Shown: one piece after another, positions 54,526 to 62,657 of the stretch | How positions within the stretch are numbered: position 1 is the first letter of the stretch | How the letters are laid out: each line of letters begins with the position of its first letter | From: Mycobacterium heckeshornense | Lineage (GTDB): Bacteria; Actinomycetota; Actinomycetes; Mycobacteriales; Mycobacteriaceae | Assembly: GCF_016592155.1 (NCBI RefSeq) | Contig: NZ_AP024237.1 | Location: 4,154,001-4,218,000 of the forward strand | DNA length: 64,000 nt | Reading direction: 5' to 3' | Notes under the pieces: generated by a model | Seen by the model: the letters and a program-made list of their open reading frames with translations, nothing else | The model's database searches: none | What the model was told of the DNA's origin: nothing | Translations under genes and position numbers: made by a program

Positions 54526-55478
54526 TCATTTGCGTGAATTATTCTGAGAGCCAGTCAAACTGGCCAATGCTCGAGCAGCCGCGAGCGCGGCCAGCATCAC
54601 GGCCAGGCAAATCAGGCCGTCGTCTTTCAGGCCCCATCTGATCGCGGCCAGGATTGCCGTCCCGGCAAGCATGAGCAGTGCACCGACCACCACGCTTCGC
54701 CGGCCCGGCATCACCGCGAGTGGGCCATCCCAGCCGGGTAAGGGGTTGTTCTCCAACGAGCGCAGCGGTACGAACAGGACTGCCATCACGGCGACCATCA
54801 TGAGCAGCTGCAGCAGGCTGATCGCGGCGAAATGTTGGTGGCCCGGGTAGCGGGGGTAGCCGAGGTCGTCGAAGAGCAGGTGCATAAACAGCAACACCGG
54901 CATGTGCCAGAGGTACAGCGTCATCGCTCCCGAGTTGCCGATGGCGGTCCACCACCACACTCGTGGCCGTTGCGCCCATCGGGCAATCGCCGGAGCGAGG
55001 CAGATTGCTAAGGCGCTCAGGATGACGGCGTGCCCGGCCAACAGCAATGACGGCGGGCTGGTGTTGGACAGGTGATGGTCGCCGGTGCCGACCATGCTCG
55101 GCTCATACGGCCCCCACCGCACCAGTACGACGTTGGCGGTCAACATCACCGCCGCCGTCGCCAGGGCGGTCCGGCCGCCGAGCAACCGGCGGCGGTAGGC
55201 GACGCCAAACATTGCCGGGATAAGCCAGACCGCGAGGTTGAGATAGCCCAGCGGCGCCGCGGCAGGCCAAGTTAGCCGGATCGTGTCAATGACCGCAATC
55301 GCGCCGTACACAATGCCGATACCCGCGGCAAGCCGGCCGGGAGTGGTGATCCGGTAGAGCGCCGGCATCGCGGCCAACACCAACACGTAGGCGCCGAGAA
55401 ACCACAAGGCCTGAATGCTGACGCCAGCGATTGGCTCATAGACGTGCTGGGGCAGCAGCAGGGTGGCGTCCCAGGAGC
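54526..55478 (-). pseudogene. C-terminal two thirds of an acyltransferase-3 family membrane protein
   Basis: About 317 codons of an OafA/YrhL-type (acyltransferase 3) integral membrane protein, with about eight helices, remain in frame from the edge of the IS256 element (LHRSWDATLLLPQHVYEP, then LWFLGAYVLVLAAMP) to the stop. Family pieces include GYLNLAVWLIPAMFGVAYRR and GNSGAMTLYLWHMPVL, where W-H-M-P is diagnostic of this group. It continues the fragment at 56941-57343. The catalytic His-Asp region belongs to the N-terminal piece, so this fragment alone would not be active. Confidence 0.85.
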
Positions 55479-56940
55479 GGTGTAAAAGTGGCCTGGCGTA
55501 GGTCCCGCTCGCTTGCGTTCATGATCCTATGCGGTGGCGCTGGCAGGTTCACTTGGGACCATGCCGGTTTCGGGGTTTGTTTCCGAATTCCTTTGCGGCA
55601 GTTCGGTTGGTGGGTCATGCAGCGATCTGCGTAGGTCGGCCAGCAGCCGCAGGCCGGCCGGGGTCATGGTGAATCCGCGCCATCCGGCCGAGGCGCGGTC
55701 GAGCACCGCCCACACCAGTTTGAGGCAGGAGTACTCGCCGGGCAGCCTGCCGATGACCTTGACCCGGCGGCGGGTCTCGCCGAAGGTGCGCTCGATGAAG
55801 TTCGAATGCCGCACGCGGGTCCAATGCTCGCGCGGAAACCGCAGATAGACCGTCAGCGATTCACGGTCAGCGAGCAGGGCCCGCACCGCCGCCGGGTAAG
55901 AGTCGCGCCAGCGCTTGGCGAACACGTCGATCCTGTTCTGGGCGAGTTTGACCGCCTCGATGCCGGGTTCGACGTCCTCAGGCAGGTCGAAGATCGCCCA
56001 GTAATCGGCTTTGACGTCGGCCTGCGCATTTTTAGCCACCTTGGCAATGATGTTGCGGGCGCGATGAATTAGGCAGCGCTGCCGCAACGCCGTGCCCATC
56101 GTGCGCTCGACCGCACCGATCAACCCGGGCGCGCCGTCGCTGATCACCAGCAGCGGACACGCCAGCCCACGCTCGCCGAGCCCGGACAGGAACCCTTCCC
56201 ACGCGTCGCCGGACTCCGAGGATGCCGCGTCCAGCCCGACGAACACGGGCTTGCCGTCGGTGTCGATGCCCCAGGCGGCCAGCACCGGCTCGGCCGCGGC
56301 GTTTGCGTGATATTTGAAGTGGCTGCCGTCGAGGAACAGGTAATCCAGCTCGACGTCGTCGAGGCGGCGGGCGCTCCATTGTTCGAACTGAGTCTTGATG
56401 TCCTCGCAGATCCGCGACACCGTCGACTTCGACACCGCGGCGGCCTCGCCGAGCGCCTCGACCAAAGTGGCCTCCACGTCGCGGACCGACAGGCCGCGCA
56501 CGAACCCGGCGATCACCAGCGACTCCAGGGCGTTGGTCTTGGTCACTCCCTTGCCGAACAGCTGGGAGGCGAACCGCTCGGTGGTGCCGCGCACCTTCGG
56601 CCGGGCCAGCGTTACCGGTCCCGCGGTGGTCTTCACCGTGGTCGGGCAATATCCGTTGCGCATCCCAGCGCGGGCGTCGTCGCAGCTCGCGGCTCGCTGG
56701 TAGCGGTCCCGGCCGAGGAACTCGCTCACCTCGGCCTCGATCGCGGTCTGCAGCAGCAATCGGGCGCCGAGCCGGGCTACTTCCTCGATCGCACCCGCCA
56801 GGTCCTCGCCGCCAGCGAACACACCATCAATTTCTGCCTGCAACCGCTGCACAGGCGATACCCTCTTCAACACGGACGTGGGCTCCTTCCATCAGACTTG
56901 CCGGTCTTCGAGGGAACCTACGTCCGGATTCTTTTACACC
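55479..56940 (-). mobile_element. IS256-family insertion sequence
   Basis: A 1,462-bp element bounded by imperfect inverted repeats of about 25 bp (GGTGTAAAAG at both ends on opposite strands, then CCxGGxCGTAGGT with about five mismatches). It contains one intact transposase gene. It splits an acyltransferase gene. The flanking 8-9 bp (left CCAGGAGC, right GCGGGAGG) do not match, so no target duplication is visible. Confidence 0.85.
55527..56873 (-). CDS. IS256-family transposase
   Basis: A 448-residue MULE/IS256-type transposase. The DDE residues lie in LDGSHFK, ISDGAPGLIGA and FIERTFGETRRR, and the C-terminal SNFIERTFGETRRRVKVIGR is the family hallmark. The frame is full length without stops, so the element is probably active or recently active. 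It is the only intact mobile element in the window. Confidence 0.93.
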   Translation of the reverse strand: MLKRVSPVQRLQAEIDGVFAGGEDLAGAIEEVARLGARLLLQTAIEAEVSEFLGRDRYQRAASCDDARAGMRNGYCPTTVKTTAGPVTLARPKVRGTTERFASQLFGKGVTKTNALESLVIAGFVRGLSVRDVEATLVEALGEAAAVSKSTVSRICEDIKTQFEQWSARRLDDVELDYLFLDGSHFKYHANAAAEPVLAAWGIDTDGKPVFVGLDAASSESGDAWEGFLSGLGERGLACPLLVISDGAPGLIGAVERTMGTALRQRCLIHRARNIIAKVAKNAQADVKADYWAIFDLPEDVEPGIEAVKLAQNRIDVFAKRWRDSYPAAVRALLADRESLTVYLRFPREHWTRVRHSNFIERTFGETRRRVKVIGRLPGEYSCLKLVWAVLDRASAGWRGFTMTPAGLRLLADLRRSLHDPPTELPQRNSETNPETGMVPSEPASATA

Positions 56941-57343
56941 GCGGGAGGGACACGACCAGCAGCAGATGCAGCAGGCTCAACGCGCACGCCCAGAACCCGA
57001 GATAATAGAACACCGGCCGAAACAATCTGGTGCAGCGTGCCATTAGCCACTTACCCCAGTCGGTGTCAGGCCGCCAGGATCCCAGGCACGCTGCGGTGCC
57101 GGCGAAAAAGAACAGAGGCATTGGCTGCAGGATCCAGGTCAGGGCCTGAAACACCGCCGACGTGGTAAGCAGGTTAGCCCAGATGAGAACGCCGCCCCGG
57201 ATGACGCTGATTGCCATCACCGTATGGCCGATCACCACGGCGATCAACGCCGCGATGCGAATAACGTCGATGGCACGGTCACGATCAGCCGGGGTGCGGT
57301 CAGCCAGCTCGGCCGGACGCGGAAAACCCATCAGAGTTGTCAT
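56941..57343 (-). pseudogene. N-terminal part of the IS-split acyltransferase-3 membrane protein
   Basis: About 134 codons from ATG 57343 (MTTLMGFPRPAELADRTPAD) with the first three helices. It carries the opening RAIDVIRIAALIAVVIGHTV, which contains the conserved His of acyltransferase-3 enzymes, then PLFFFAGTAACLG and RLFRPVFYYLGFWACALSL. The frame runs into the right inverted repeat of the IS256 element and is stopped inside it. Together with 54526-55478 it would make a protein of about 450 residues. Confidence 0.85.
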
Positions 57344-57665
57344 AGCGAGGGAATGCCTTTCTGTGTCGTGGAGGTGGAAGTGCTTGCAGTAGAGGAGGTC
57401 TTTGGATTGTCGGGATCCAGAGCTTTCGGCTCGCGCCGAGATCAGCACCCTGTCGATCGCGGCCAGCACCTGAACGGTGTCGAGAAGTCACCCATTGGCG
57501 GGGTGCATGCCAGCCGCATGGCGATCACATAGACCGTGGTCACGAGGCCAGCGGCCAACGGAGACACGCCAGTCGGTGCCGGCGATGCGGTCGCGGTTAG
57601 CATGGCAGTGCATAGCCTGGATTCAGTCATGCCTGCCACGATGACGGCCGGGCCATCGATACAGA
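57344..57665 (-). other. Upstream region of the split acyltransferase gene
   Basis: Most of this roughly 320-base stretch has no supported gene. A 65-codon minus frame (57639-57442, starting MAGMTESRLCTAML) has one hydrophobic segment (SPLAAGLVTTVYVIAMRLAC) and may be a small membrane peptide or chance. The promoter of the acyltransferase gene should lie here, downstream of the palindromes at 57666-57704. Confidence 0.35.
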
Positions 57666-57704
57666 TGCGTAGTACTACTCAATTCCGATAGGTAGCACTA
57701 CCCA
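57666..57704. promoter_or_regulatory. Two 16-bp palindromes, probable operators of the adjacent MacR-like regulator
   Basis: TGCGTAGTACTACTCA (57666-57681) and TAGGTAGCACTACCCA (57689-57704) share the core GTAGTRCTAC on the minus strand and have centres 23 bp apart, about two helical turns. They resemble the 16-bp palindrome reported for Streptomyces MacR (TGAGTAC-2-GTACTCA, quoted from memory). They lie between the response regulator gene and the acyltransferase gene read in the same direction. Confidence 0.6.
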
Positions 57705-57712
57705 ATGCGGCG

Positions 57713-58378
57713 CTAGTCGTCTAGGCCGTGCTCCATCGCGTAGCGGGTCAATTCCACCCGATTGGCGACCTGGAGTTTACGAAACGTCGCCTGGACGTGG
57801 TTTTCCACGGTCCGATGACTCAACGACAGTTTTGCGGCAATCTGTTTGGCCGACAATCCTTTGGCCACATAGCGCAACACCTCGGTTTCCCGCGCGGTCA
57901 GGGTTGGGGTGGACCGCCCCGACTCCGGACTGCGCGCCAGACGGCGGTATTCACCCAGGACCAGCCCGGCCAGACCGGGCGTGAACACGGCGCGCCCGGC
58001 GGCGGCGGCGCGCACGGCTTCACACAGCTCGTGTCTCGACGCGCTTTTCACCAGGTATCCGGTCGCACCTGCCTTGACGGCCTGCAAAACATCGTCGCGT
58101 TCGTCGGAGGCCGACAGCACCAGCACTCGGGAGCCCGGCGAAACCGCGAGCACGTCCCTCGTCGCGTGCACGCCATCGCCGTCGACCAGCCGCATGTCCA
58201 TCAGCACCACATCGGGCTTCACCGCCGCGGCACGTCGGCGTGCCGCGGCCACCCCGTCGGCGGTGGCGACCACAGTGAACCCGTCCTCGGCGAGGTCGCG
58301 GGCAACGGCATCTCGCCAGATTGGGTGGTCATCGACCACCATCACCGTCGGTGACATGTCGTCACCCATGGCGGCCAT
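57713..58378 (-). CDS. NarL/LuxR-type response regulator (MacR-like)
   Basis: A 221-residue response regulator. The receiver domain has the acidic pair VVDDHP (Asp16-Asp17) and the phospho-acceptor VLMDMRL (Asp61), plus the conserved Lys in GYLVKSAS. The C-terminal LuxR-type HTH is TLTARETEVLRYVAKGLSAK and SHRTVENHVQATFRKL. It overlaps the 3' end of the sensor kinase gene by 17 bases, so the pair is translated together. ATGs at 58369 and 58357 are alternative starts. Confidence 0.92.
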   Translation of the reverse strand: MAAMGDDMSPTVMVVDDHPIWRDAVARDLAEDGFTVVATADGVAAARRRAAAVKPDVVLMDMRLVDGDGVHATRDVLAVSPGSRVLVLSASDERDDVLQAVKAGATGYLVKSASRHELCEAVRAAAAGRAVFTPGLAGLVLGEYRRLARSPESGRSTPTLTARETEVLRYVAKGLSAKQIAAKLSLSHRTVENHVQATFRKLQVANRVELTRYAMEHGLDD

Positions 58379-59510
58379 CCCGGCGCGGAACGCTGAGCTC
58401 CCATTCGGTGCCTTCGCCGACCTCTGTATGCAGTCGTGCGCTGCCGCCCAACGAAACTATCCTTCCTACAATTGATTTCGAGATACCAATGTGCCCCTGC
58501 CGGGCCGCTTCCTCCAGTCTTCCCGGTGCAATGCCGACGCCGTCGTCGCGAATGCTGACCGTTACAGCATCTCCCAGATCTTCCACAACGACGAAGGCCC
58601 GGGCATCGGGACCGGCGTGCGCACGCACATTGTCGAGCGCGTTGGCCACCGCCGCGTCTAGTTCCGCGGCCACATGCTGGTCAACCATCACCGCAGTCGC
58701 GGGCAGGCTCATCGACACCCGGTCGTTCTCCCTGCGGCTAAGCAGTGTGCGCAGATCAACCGTCGCGGCACTGCGATCCAGGCTGAACTCGGCGGAGCTT
58801 ACCAACCGTCGCAGCGCGCGCTCCTGCTCGCTGGCTAACTCAGCTAGTTCGGCTGTGGCACCCCCGATTTCGCGTCCACGCTTGGCAACCAGCGCCAGTA
58901 CTTGGATAACGCCGTCATGGACGTGTCGCGACAACCGCTCCCGTTCTTCGACCGCAGCGCTCAAGCGGGCTGCATGCTGTAGTTGATCGTGGGCGCGCCG
59001 CGCAGTCTGGGCGGCCATCCCGACGGCTAGGCCGAGAGCCACCTCGATAATCAGGGTGGCGTTGTGTCCGAGGTTCAGACTGACGTATTGCTTGACCGCG
59101 AAATTGGTGGCTATCACAGCCAATCCGGTCAGCATGCCCGTGGCAGGACCAAACTGCAGCGCTGCTGAAATGGTCGGGTTGCTGGCCCACAGCGTCGTCG
59201 GCCAGGTCTGGTTCTCGGCAGCCCAGTGCGGGGAGGCGACGATCTTGTTCGACCACATGAGCAGGACGACAACCGCGATTTCGGCGAGCACCCACCGTGC
59301 CCGAGCGCCAAACCCGTTCAGGTAGACGACGGCACAGACCACGCTCCAGCCAGTCAGCAAAGCGAACAGCAGCCACGCCAGCCCGGGCCGCTGCAAATCG
59401 GAATTGACCGCGATCTGAAAACCCAGGGCGTACAGCCAACTCAGCAGGCGAAACGCCTGCGCCGCACGCCACAGCGGTGCCGTTGGATCCGGGCCGCGCG
59501 CCGTCACCAC
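58362..59510 (-). CDS. MacS-like sensor histidine kinase
   Basis: A histidine kinase of about 382 residues from GTG 59510; open frame extends 27 codons upstream to 59591. The N-terminal part is a membrane domain of about six helices (DUF5931-like, typical of the MacS family: PLWRAAQAFRLLSWLYALGF). The phospho-acceptor helix is RLSRHVHDGVIQVLALV and the ATP domain has the N box (ANALDNVRAHAG) and IRDDGVGIAPGR. The HDG motif and dimerisation type are those of NarX/DegS-like kinases that pair with LuxR-type regulators, consistent with the overlapping regulator gene. Confidence 0.88.
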   Translation of the reverse strand: MVTARGPDPTAPLWRAAQAFRLLSWLYALGFQIAVNSDLQRPGLAWLLFALLTGWSVVCAVVYLNGFGARARWVLAEIAVVVLLMWSNKIVASPHWAAENQTWPTTLWASNPTISAALQFGPATGMLTGLAVIATNFAVKQYVSLNLGHNATLIIEVALGLAVGMAAQTARRAHDQLQHAARLSAAVEERERLSRHVHDGVIQVLALVAKRGREIGGATAELAELASEQERALRRLVSSAEFSLDRSAATVDLRTLLSRRENDRVSMSLPATAVMVDQHVAAELDAAVANALDNVRAHAGPDARAFVVVEDLGDAVTVSIRDDGVGIAPGRLEEAARQGHIGISKSIVGRIVSLGGSARLHTEVGEGTEWELSVPRRDGRHG

Positions 59511-59598
59511 GGGTTCAGCATAAACAGCGCACCCGTTGGTCACGCGGTCATGCCAATCTGGCGTCCGGCATCGACAGCCGCCTTGAACCACCGGCAGG

Positions 59599-60639
59599 TC
59601 AGGCGCCGATCATCCACCCGATCCGGATCAACAGCAAACCCGCCACCACCAACGCGACGCCGGCCACGATCATCCAGGCCGAACCGCCAATGATGGTGGC
59701 CCAAGCCCCGGCGCCGACTCCCAGTAGCGCGTGAACGAGCCGGGCTGCTACGAATGCGCGCTGTCGCAACACAGAAACCAGCACCCGCCGCGGTATGACA
59801 CGAAGCACCCAGGCCAGACTCACAATCAGCGCTGTCGTGACCAAACCTGCGACCAGCCGGGGCCCCGCCGTCGACTCGCCGGTGCTGTGCATCTCGCCGA
59901 CCATCGCGACAGGGATGCCGAGGAACACCGCGAGCACCGTTATACGTTTGAAAATCTTGGCGAGAGCCGCGCCGATATTCCTGCGGGCCAGATCCCCCAT
60001 CGCCGGGTCTAAGGCTGCGGCGCCGAGGAACCCACGCAACGCACGTCCGAACTTACCGCGGCTCAGCTTGTTGACGGCAATGTTGTGGAGCGCTTCGGCG
60101 TTACCTGGCTCCAGCGACAGCGCCTGCCGGTACGCCGCGGTGGATTCGCGGAGTTGGCCAAGGCCGTGCAGGATGTAGCCGCGCAAGACAAGTGCGGACA
60201 CGTAAGTCGGTTCTAGCCGTAGGGCTTCGTTCACCGCGACCAGCGCGTAATTCAATTGACGGGCGGTGCAGAGCATCCTTGCGTACACGAGGTGGGCATA
60301 CGCGTCGTGTGGGTGATCCGCCACCGTGCGCGACGCCATGAACAATGCCTCGGGGAGTCTGCCCTGCCCTTCAAGCGCCAGCGCATAAATCCGCATCGCG
60401 AACGCATCTTGGGGACAACGGGATAGCGCGGCATACGCGCTATGCGCTGCCGCATCGTAGTTGTCGAGGAGCAATTCAGCCCTGGCGTACTGTGCCAACA
60501 GCGCGGCATCGTCGGGGTGCTGCGACAAAGCCGTTCGCAGCAGATCTGCGGCACGCCCGTAGTTGCCCACATCGATATAGCGCCGGGCAACGTCGAGCGC
60601 GGCCTCGGCGTTGTCGTCGGTGACCGAACCAGAAGTCAC
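59599..60639 (-). CDS. TPR-repeat membrane protein
   Basis: A 346-residue protein. The N-terminal 210 residues are about five tetratricopeptide repeats (ARRYIDVGNYGRAADLLRTA, YALALEGQGRLPEALFMASR, EALRLEPTYVSALVLRGYIL, RQALSLEPGNAEALHNIAVN). The C-terminal 120 residues have three or four membrane helices (VLAVFLGIPVAMVGEM, LVAGLVTTALIVSLAWVL, IVAGVALVVAGLLLIRIGW). It starts inside the AAA ATPase stop (GTGA), so the two are coupled and probably form one membrane-linked assembly. Confidence 0.85.
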   Translation of the reverse strand: MTSGSVTDDNAEAALDVARRYIDVGNYGRAADLLRTALSQHPDDAALLAQYARAELLLDNYDAAAHSAYAALSRCPQDAFAMRIYALALEGQGRLPEALFMASRTVADHPHDAYAHLVYARMLCTARQLNYALVAVNEALRLEPTYVSALVLRGYILHGLGQLRESTAAYRQALSLEPGNAEALHNIAVNKLSRGKFGRALRGFLGAAALDPAMGDLARRNIGAALAKIFKRITVLAVFLGIPVAMVGEMHSTGESTAGPRLVAGLVTTALIVSLAWVLRVIPRRVLVSVLRQRAFVAARLVHALLGVGAGAWATIIGGSAWMIVAGVALVVAGLLLIRIGWMIGA

Positions 60640-61868
60640 CGAAACTTCCTGCCCCGCATATACCGTGCCAACTCGTCGTAGCTGCCGTCATCGTTGGCGA
60701 ATTCGACGACGTTGCGGGCGGTTTCGAACCATGGCCCAGCACTTGGCCGGATTTGCACGAGTGCAGCGTGGATATCGTCCATTCTCACCGGACGAACCTG
60801 CCCTGTGCTCATTGAGTCGGCCATGGCCAATTGTGTTGCGGTCTGGCACATGTGCGCCAGGTCTGCTCCGGAAAACCCTTCGGTGCGCGCCGCAATGGAC
60901 TTGAGGTCAATTCCTGACACCGGCCGGTCCTGCAGGTGCAAACGCACGATCGCGGACCTGGCTTCGGCGTCGGGAAGGCCTACGAAGATCATCCGGTCAA
61001 ATCGGCCGGGCCGCCGCATCGCCGGGTCGACGTCCCACGGCGCGTTGGTGGCGCCCAGCACGTACACCCCGTCGTTGGCTGCGCCCGCCGAGTCCATTTC
61101 CTCGAGCAAACAGTTGACGATTGTCCGCAGGCCCGAGGTGCCGCTCAACGCCGAACGCCGGTGCCCCAACGCGTCTACTTCGTCGAAAAACAACACGCAC
61201 GGGGCATTTCGACGGGCATTGTCGAACACCGACCGGATACTGCGCTCGCTTTCGCCGAGCCAGCGATGCAGCACATCGGCGATGCCCACCTGGTAGAAAC
61301 TCGCTCCGATCTCGCCCGAGACCGCTTTCGCGATGTAGGTCTTGCCGCATCCCGGAGGACCGTAAAGCAGCAGCCCGCCGCGAGCCGAAATCTTGTAGGC
61401 CTTCATCAACTCGGGGTTGCGAAGTGGGCCCAGCAGGGCAAGCTGCAGTTGTCTTTTCACGTCGGCCATGCCTGCGATGTCCGCCAGCCGCACACGGCTG
61501 GGCTCCACCACGTCGTAGTCGTCTTGGCCCACCACATCAGCCGGTTCCTCGATGAATGCCGGTTGGATAATGTCGGCAACCTCGCTTTCGGCAGCGGACC
61601 AATCGAAGTCTTCCTTCGCCGAAGGTGCGCCGCCGCCCGCGCTCTCCACCCCGGGGGTGGCGGCCAGCGCCGCGCTGCACCGTTGCACCAGAGCGAGCGC
61701 CCCAGCGTGGCCGGCATCTCGGGCCAGCACCGCGCTGCAATGCCCGAGCGCTTCGGCATAGCGGCCGCGATCGGCCAACAGTCCGGCCAGGTGCAGGCGC
61801 AGTTCGATGGCATCAGGGCTGCGTTCCACCGCCGCAGACAATTCCCTTATCACCGGGTCTTCTGTCAC
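60636..61868 (-). CDS. TPR-AAA ATPase (VPS4/FtsH-like single AAA domain)
   Basis: A 410-residue protein from GTG 61868 (the open frame extends twelve codons upstream). The N-terminus has one or two TPR-like repeats (IRELSAAVERSPDAIELRLH, ALGHCSAVLARDAGHAGALA), then a disordered acidic linker, then a classic AAA domain: Walker A YGPPGCGKTY near residue 170, Walker B CVLFFDEVDAL, Arg-finger region RRPGRFDRMIF and the sensor-2 area GFSGADLAHMCQTA. Such AAA proteins remodel or unfold partners. Its partner is likely the coupled TPR membrane protein. Confidence 0.88.
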   Translation of the reverse strand: MTEDPVIRELSAAVERSPDAIELRLHLAGLLADRGRYAEALGHCSAVLARDAGHAGALALVQRCSAALAATPGVESAGGGAPSAKEDFDWSAAESEVADIIQPAFIEEPADVVGQDDYDVVEPSRVRLADIAGMADVKRQLQLALLGPLRNPELMKAYKISARGGLLLYGPPGCGKTYIAKAVSGEIGASFYQVGIADVLHRWLGESERSIRSVFDNARRNAPCVLFFDEVDALGHRRSALSGTSGLRTIVNCLLEEMDSAGAANDGVYVLGATNAPWDVDPAMRRPGRFDRMIFVGLPDAEARSAIVRLHLQDRPVSGIDLKSIAARTEGFSGADLAHMCQTATQLAMADSMSTGQVRPVRMDDIHAALVQIRPSAGPWFETARNVVEFANDDGSYDELARYMRGRKFR

Positions 61869-62134
61869 CAGAGCCTCCCAACGAGCTCGCTGACGTCGGT
61901 CCAATCGTACGAGCGTCGATCACACCGCCCCCATGACCTGGTAGTGCCGATGGGGGCCGTCCAACCATCTGCCGCCGTCTCATTGCCTGCGGCGTGTCGA
62001 CTTGACAACTGCGCCGACAGTGCACTCACGGATTTGTCGGTGGGCGCTTGTAGCTTCTCTCGGCTAACCACCAGTCGGGTGCCGACGCGGCCAGTCCGCG
62101 CTGGCACCACGCAAAGACAGGAAGTGACGCCGAG

Positions 62135-62518
62135 ATGATGACTCCCCGAATACGGTGGCCGCTAAGGTCAGTGCTTGCCATCGCCGCGACGGCAATCGGG
62201 CTCGGGCTTGCCGGGCCCGCGCACGCCGATCCAGCGCAGGATTACCTCTACTACTCGACCCTGCACAGCCTTGGGATGGTGGTTTGGAATCCCCCCGCGA
62301 TGCGCGCACTGGGTATCGGCGCCTGTCAGGACATGGCGATGGGCAACAACTGGCGAATCACCGTGACCAAACTGATGAACGCCGGCTACACACTGCATGA
62401 GGCGTCGATGATCCTCGCAGCCGCAGTCGTGGCGTACTGCCCATCGCTGGACCCGCGCCTGCAGGATGCCCCGCCCCCTTCGGCGCCGCCGCCCGCGCAG
62501 CAGATGACGGTGGCCTGA
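62135..62518 (+). CDS. DUF732-type secreted protein
   Basis: A 127-residue protein from ATG 62135. Signal peptide (RSVLAIAATAIGLGLAGPAHA) is followed by DPAQDYLYYSTLHSLGMVVW. The two Cys (GACQDM and VAYCPSL), the spacing and the ASMILAAAVVAYCP helix fit DUF732. It ends in a Pro-rich tail (PPPSAPPPAQQM). It is divergent from the AAA ATPase, and its role is unknown. Confidence 0.85.
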   Translation: MMTPRIRWPLRSVLAIAATAIGLGLAGPAHADPAQDYLYYSTLHSLGMVVWNPPAMRALGIGACQDMAMGNNWRITVTKLMNAGYTLHEASMILAAAVVAYCPSLDPRLQDAPPPSAPPPAQQMTVA

Positions 62519-62657
62519 TGCGTCGGGCCCAGGCCGGGAATCGCCGGCGCCTGCGAACGGTTGTCACCGCCAGCGGACCCTCACCGTCCGGCATGTCGGC
62601 GACCGCGAACCAGTCAAGTGTCCGCGGAGGCCGGTGTGTCGTTGTTGAATCGTGCCC

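Noticed and set aside
56307..57005. Plus-strand frame opposite the IS256 transposase
   Set aside because: The transposase on the minus strand explains the region; the plus-strand product has no motif.
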